Shown here piece after piece: positions 60,301 to 64,000 of a stretch of DNA of 64,000 nt. Position 1 is the stretch's first letter; each line of letters opens with the position of its first letter. This DNA comes from Mycolicibacterium litorale. Lineage in GTDB: Bacteria > Actinomycetota > Actinomycetes > Mycobacteriales > Mycobacteriaceae. The position numbers were made by a program, and so were the translations under genes. Under the pieces are notes generated by a model, which saw only the letters and a program-made list of their open reading frames with translations, was not told where the DNA came from and made no database searches. Where the stretch lies: NCBI GenBank assembly GCA_002007745.1, contig CP019882.1, positions 3,100,001 to 3,164,000 of the forward strand, written 5' to 3'.

Positions 60301-61045
60301 TGGCGGAAGTAGGCGACACTGCCGGTGTTGACGCTGACGGTGAGCGAGTTGCCGACCATGTTTGCCGACACCCCTCGGGGACGAAGAACAGCGTGCGCCG
60401 TACCAGGACCAGCGCGCCGGCGAGCAGATCGGAGATCGGCGATCCCGGCAGACCCGACAACAAGGTGAACGCCGAGTTGAACACGTGGTTGACCACCGTG
60501 TCGAGGCCTTCGGTCAGCGACGGCGCCTGCGCGCCCCAGCAAACAGCGCAGCCGGGATTGCCGATCGCTGCCGGACCGGACCACTGCGGCACCGCCAGCC
60601 GGGCGGTCGCACCTGGCGAGCCGGACACCGGGGCCGAACCGACCACCGCAACGACGGCAGCGCGTCGGGCGGCACGTGCCTCGACCGCCGGAACGGGCTG
60701 TGCGGTAACCGCCACCGCCAACGCCGACGCCGCCCGCGCCTGTCGGGCGGCTTGCGCCTGGCGCACGACCTGACCACTGCTGGTGCGACCGCGTTGCGTC
60801 GTGGTTTGCGCACTACCCCGATTCGAGGCCGGCTTGGCACGTGATGAACCCGAGTCGCCGTCAGTGCCTCGTCCCACCCGTGCTGCGGTGCCGCGCTGCC
60901 CCGCGGCCGGCCCCGCCGAGGCCGACGACGCACCGGAATCGGAATCCTGCGCACTGTCAGCCGCCGCGACGGCCAGTTGCGGCCCGGTTAGCGATGCGCC
61001 CACCACGAATGCCGCGGCCGCGACCCTCACACCCCGAGACACCAT
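57377..61045 (-). CDS. Large exported protein with pepsin-like aspartic protease core and beta-helix, frame broken three times
   Basis: About 1223 residues after repair. A Sec signal peptide follows ATG 61045 (VSRGVRVAAAAFVVGASLTG to AVAAAD), then an Ala/Ser/Arg-rich linker. A beta-rich repeat region follows (LTVTALGTTTFAGAVGGEAAL, echoed later by LTVNAGGTATFVREVGSQRAL). Between these lies a domain with DTGG (Asp about 455) and DSGA (about 659), the spacing of pepsin-like proteases as in mycobacterial PecA/PE_PGRS16. The C-terminus has a parallel beta-helix (VLNNVGNGVVIDTGTGNGI) and a DTSEFS-type domain. Frame breaks at C4 60371-60374, CCCC 58797-58800 and CCCC 58440-58443 are each mended by one base. 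There is no PE domain. Protease activity is inferred from motif pairing. Confidence 0.72.
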
Positions 61046-61242
61046 GGCCCCCGACGCCACCCAGCGAACTGTCGTTCGGCGAAGCGTACCGGCGCGGGTC
61101 CGACCGCGCAGGAATTTGCGCCGGCGTCACCACGGCCGGCCGCCCCGGTGCTCCCCGGTGGCTTGGCGAGCCGTCCGCCCGCGCGACGCCCATGGCCTAA
61201 ATTGACCCTTACGTAAGAATGTCGCTGTTCCCAGGAGGTTCG

Positions 61243-61650
61243 ATGAATCGTGCGGTCTTTGCCACCCTCGGCACCGTTGCCGCCCTCACGGTCGGAGCGT
61301 GCAGCACCCACTCGGCCGCACCGGCGCCGACCGGTTCCGATCTCAAGGGAACCTGGGTGCAGTCCGGGGCCGGCTTCGAAAAGGGCGGCCCGGTCACCTG
61401 GGTGAACCAGACGGTGGTGATCGATAAGGCCGAGGGCCAGGGCTTCGCCGGCTACAAGGAGTACACCCGCGAAGGTGAGCAGCCGCAGAGGGAAACGGTC
61501 AACGGCGTCGTCAGCAGCGACGGGGACATCCTGATCACCGACAACGACGGCACCTTTCGGGGCAAGCTGGTGAACGGCACGGTGACGGGTCAGTACGCCG
61601 AGATGGGCCCCGACGGCGCCGCGATGAACGTGGAGCTGACCAAGAAGTAG
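61243..61650 (+). CDS. Small exported lipoprotein
   Basis: This 135-residue protein has an N-terminal signal and the lipobox VGAC near residue 20, so it is lipid-anchored outside the membrane. The mature part (LKGTWVQSGAGFEKGG, then a glycine-rich beta-strand pattern) resembles small beta-barrel lipoproteins of unknown role. Start ATG 61243 is four bases after a perfect AGGAGG; an ATG at 61219 is further from it. The 197-bp gap to the divergent protease gene contains TTACGTAA at 61209-61216, a palindrome of unknown use. Confidence 0.85.
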   Translation: MNRAVFATLGTVAALTVGACSTHSAAPAPTGSDLKGTWVQSGAGFEKGGPVTWVNQTVVIDKAEGQGFAGYKEYTREGEQPQRETVNGVVSSDGDILITDNDGTFRGKLVNGTVTGQYAEMGPDGAAMNVELTKK

Positions 61651-61707
61651 CCGGCGCCATTCCGCAGGTCTGCGCAGCCGCGTTGACCGCGCAGGTGACA
61701 AGCACCG

Positions 61708-62717
61708 TCAGATCCACCCGCGCCGCTTGAACAGCACGTAGAGCAGGCCGGACGTCACGATGATGATCAGCGCGCTGGACACCACCCCAGCGGTGTCACT
61801 GAAGCCGGGGTAGGGCACGTTTTGTCCGTACCAGCCCGTCACGGCGGTGGGTACCGCGATGATGGCCGCCCACCCGGTGAGCTTCTTCATGATGGTGTTC
61901 AATCGGGCGTCCTGCAGGGACAGGTTCGTCTCGAACACCGTGGTGATCATGTCGCGGAGCGATTCGGTCCACTCCGCGGCGCGGATGACGTGGTCGTAGA
62001 GGTCGGCGTACCAGCTGTCGAGTTCCACGGTGTCGCCACGCTCGGCCCGCCGCCGCATGATCGTGTTGATCACCTCGCGCATGGGAAGCACGATGCGCCG
62101 CAGTTCGACGAGCTCCTTGCGCAGCCGGTAGGTGTCGCGCTGGATCTTGCGGGTCAGCGCCCGGTCGTCGAACAGGCCGTCCTCGAGCGCCTCAATGGCG
62201 TCGTCGAGATCCTGGATGGTGTCGAACTGGCCGTCGACGATCACGTCGAGCAGGCCGTGCAGCAGGGCGGGGGCGCCCAGCCGCAGCAGGTCGGCGTTGT
62301 CATCCCAGCGGCGGACCACTTCGTCGATGTCGAAAACCGGTTGCTGAGGCGTTCTTTCGTGCCGCACCGTGACGATGCCGGCGTGCAGAACGAAGATCGA
62401 CACTCGGGTCGTCAGCAGCCGAGACTCGAGGTCGTTGTCCGTGGGCGGACCCAATGCGGTCGCGTAGACGGTCAGGAACGTGTGGGTCGCGTAGCGGCTC
62501 GCCTTGGTGCGTTCGGCGTTGGCGACGGTGTCTTCGACAGCATGCTGATCGAAGCCGAGCTCGTGGGCCAGCTCGCACAGCACCTCGTGATCGGGGTTGC
62601 ACATGTCCACCCAGACCAGGGCGCCATCCTCGTCGAGGTGCTCGGAGACGTCCTGGAGGGGAAGTCCTCGGCCTTGAGTTCGCCATCGACCCACAGTCGG
62701 GTGCGGCAGTGGGTCAT
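61708..62717 (-). CDS. CorA-family divalent metal ion transporter, frame broken once
   Basis: About 336 residues after repair form a pentameric magnesium (or cobalt/zinc) channel. A long cytosolic alpha/beta and helical funnel is followed by two C-terminal membrane helices. The loop between them is YGQNVPYPGF: the usual GMN is GQN, a variant seen in some actinobacterial members, which could alter selectivity. The true start is MTHCRTRLWVDGELKAEDFP from 62717; the frame breaks at GGGG 62658-62661, and one added base links it to LQDVSEHLDEDGALVWVD. Its end is 57 bp from the lipoprotein end. Confidence 0.9.
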
Positions 62718-62748
62718 CAGTCCAGTCTGCTCGATGGCAGCGGAGTGG

Positions 62749-63195
62749 CTAGCCCGTGGTGTGCACGATGAGCACGTCGGTCTTGGACCGGCGTGCCACG
62801 TTGGCGGGGACCGAACCGAGCAGACGGCCGGCGATCGTGCTCAGTCCGACGTTGCCGACCACCAGCAGGTCGGCGCCGACCTCCTCAGCCAGATCCACCA
62901 GAGCGTCGACCGGAGCCCCGACGACGGCACGTTCTTCGACGTTGGTGGCACCGGCGGCCTTGGCCCGGTCCCGAGCCTCGCGGAGGATCGCATAGATGGG
63001 GGCGTTGCCGGCCATCTTGTAGCCCTCGTCTTTCAGCAGGTCGGCCGCGCGGGTGTCCTCTGAAGCCGGGAAGTAAGCGGTAGCCACGACGACCTTCGAA
63101 TCCGCACCGCCGGCGAGTTGACCTGCCCGGTCGACCGCACGCAGCGAGGAATCCGAGCCGTCCGTACCGACGACCACGGTCTTGTAACCGCTCAT
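62749..63195 (-). CDS. Universal stress protein (Rv1636-like)
   Basis: This 148-residue single-domain USP has VVVGTDGSDSS at the N-terminus and the nucleotide motif GNVGLSTIAGRLLGS near residue 120. Its M. tuberculosis counterpart Rv1636 (TB15.3) binds ATP and, preferentially, cAMP, so a nucleotide-sensing role is likely and could relate to the cyclase gene elsewhere in the window. ATG 63195 has a GGAGGG ribosome site. The frame is open to 63771, but that region is noncoding. It lies 31 bp before the corA start on the same strand. Confidence 0.95.
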   Translation of the reverse strand: MSGYKTVVVGTDGSDSSLRAVDRAGQLAGGADSKVVVATAYFPASEDTRAADLLKDEGYKMAGNAPIYAILREARDRAKAAGATNVEERAVVGAPVDALVDLAEEVGADLLVVGNVGLSTIAGRLLGSVPANVARRSKTDVLIVHTTG

Positions 63196-63559
63196 TCGTA
63201 CCCTCCAGTCTTCAATTGCAACGCCATCCGGAACACTATCGCCTCGGCCCCGCGCCAGGGCGCGATTCACGCCACGGGGTAATTCCGAAACACCGCGCGG
63301 TGCCACTCTACCGGCGAAAACAGCGCGGTCAGCCACTGCGTGACCTTGCCGACAACGACCGCATTTACAAATCCAGATCGCACCGGAATCGCGTTTGTTC
63401 CAGCTACCACAGCAATGACGACCAATGGCGAATATCCAAAACGTCACCCATTTGTCCCGGGCGCCGACGGCGACAGTCCGGCTCGCACCCGACGCGCGGC
63501 ACGGTGAACTGCGGGTTACCGTTTTGGCCACCTCTGCAGATGGGTACAGGACGGCCCGA
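63196..63559. other. Divergent intergenic region
   Basis: 364 bp between the stress protein and the mannosyltransferase start. It is AT-richer than the genes. I see no RNA gene, long repeat or convincing protein frame. It presumably contains both promoters; no specific operator was recognised. Confidence 0.5.
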
Positions 63560-64000
63560 GTGAGCATCACCATTCGACCGTCGCCGGTCACCGGCGATAG
63601 TGTGCGGTCGGTCGACCCCGCCCGACCATTCGACGCTGTCTGGGTGGCGGTGTTCGCGGCGGCGTTCAGCGCCGCCGGAGCTGCCCGGCCGTCGTTGTGG
63701 TTCGACGAGGCGGCCACGATTTCGGCGTCGACCCGCACCGTTCCCGAGTTGACGCGGATGCTCGGCCACATCGATGCCGTCCACGGCCTCTACTACTTGC
63801 TGATGCATGGCTGGTTCGCGATATTTCCCGCCACCGAGTTCTGGTCTCGACTGTCCAGTTCGCTGGCCGTCGGCCTGGCCGCGGCCGGCGTGGTGGTGCT
63901 GGGCCGGCTGCTGTCCACTCGATCGGTCGCCGTCACCGCCGGTGTGGTGTTCGCCCTGTTGCCGCGCGTGACGTGGGCGGGGATCGAGGCCCGCTCGTAC
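63560..64000 (+). CDS. GT-C family polyprenyl-phosphate mannosyltransferase (Rv1635c-like), 5' part
   Basis: The frame opens at GTG 63560 and runs to the window edge (147 codons), so the rest lies outside. The N-terminal membrane helix is followed by the GT-C motif FDEAATISAS, whose acidic pair holds the metal and substrate, and then a loop LTRMLGHIDAVHGLYY, typical of ArnT/PMT-like glycosyltransferases. Rv1635c adds the mannose cap to lipoarabinomannan in M. tuberculosis; gene order next to the stress protein supports the same assignment here. The start is not certain because the ribosome site is weak. Confidence 0.8.
   Translation, partial: MSITIRPSPVTGDSVRSVDPARPFDAVWVAVFAAAFSAAGAARPSLWFDEAATISASTRTVPELTRMLGHIDAVHGLYYLLMHGWFAIFPATEFWSRLSSSLAVGLAAAGVVVLGRLLSTRSVAVTAGVVFALLPRVTWAGIEARSY

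Overview
The window is chromosomal DNA from a mycobacterium (genus Mycobacterium/Mycolicibacterium). It has very high GC content, many GTG starts and 4-base stop/start overlaps. The gene order matches the M. tuberculosis Rv1635c-Rv1683 neighbourhood in reverse: argCJBDFRGH, pheST, an Rv1648/Rv1647/Rv1645c-like group, tsnR, rplT-rpmI-infC, lysX, Rv1639c/Rv1638A-like genes, uvrA, an Rv1637c-like metallo-hydrolase, and an Rv1636-like universal stress protein next to an Rv1635c-like mannosyltransferase. Orthology statements come from remembered gene order and motifs, not from a search.

Layout. 1-5.2 kb: the 5' part of an acyl-CoA synthetase/lipase fusion, an ABC-F ATPase and an MFS exporter. 5.2-13.6 kb: the complete arginine operon, nearly every junction overlapping, with a candidate ArgR operator at the argC start. 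13.7-17.2 kb: pheST. 17.3-21.8 kb: a glutamate-synthase-like flavoprotein, a rhomboid-like membrane protein, a class III cyclase and an MpaB/DUF2236 oxygenase-like protein. 21.8-35.8 kb: an acyl-CoA dehydrogenase, a winged-helix-like gene and a nine-gene catabolic operon. That operon encodes an aldehyde dehydrogenase, MFS permease, FAD monooxygenase, cupin, ACMSD-like amidohydrolase, Old Yellow Enzyme and a three-subunit molybdenum hydroxylase, and it faces a divergent GAF/PucR-type regulator across two copies of a 16-bp palindrome. This block lies between the Rv1645c and tsnR homologues, where M. tuberculosis lacks it, so it looks like accessory metabolism. 35.8-48.6 kb: housekeeping genes (tsnR, ribosomal proteins L20 and L35, IF3 with an ATC start, lysX, a TetR/SDR pair, uvrA, metallo-hydrolase).

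48.65-57.4 kb is a lower-GC genomic island. It holds an unrecognised 199-aa gene, a decayed copy of part of the neighbouring metallo-hydrolase gene, an 1184-aa protein of TPR-like helices ending in a PIN-nuclease-like domain, and a convergent SF2 helicase with an N-terminal Mrr-like nuclease domain and nine tandem helicase-associated (HA) repeats. The two large proteins are a plausible nucleic-acid-targeting defence pair and the best candidate here for an undescribed system. 57.4-64 kb: a large exported protein with an apparent pepsin-like aspartic protease core (DTG and DSG motifs) and a parallel beta-helix, a lipoprotein, a CorA-type channel, the stress protein and the mannosyltransferase start.

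Caution for every reader: at least twelve and up to fourteen single-base frame breaks interrupt otherwise intact genes. All are repaired by adding one base, almost always a G or C in a short run. This one-directional pattern points to sequencing or assembly deletions, not real pseudogenes. Gene spans below cover the whole repaired genes unless stated. No tRNA, rRNA, IS element or CRISPR array was seen.
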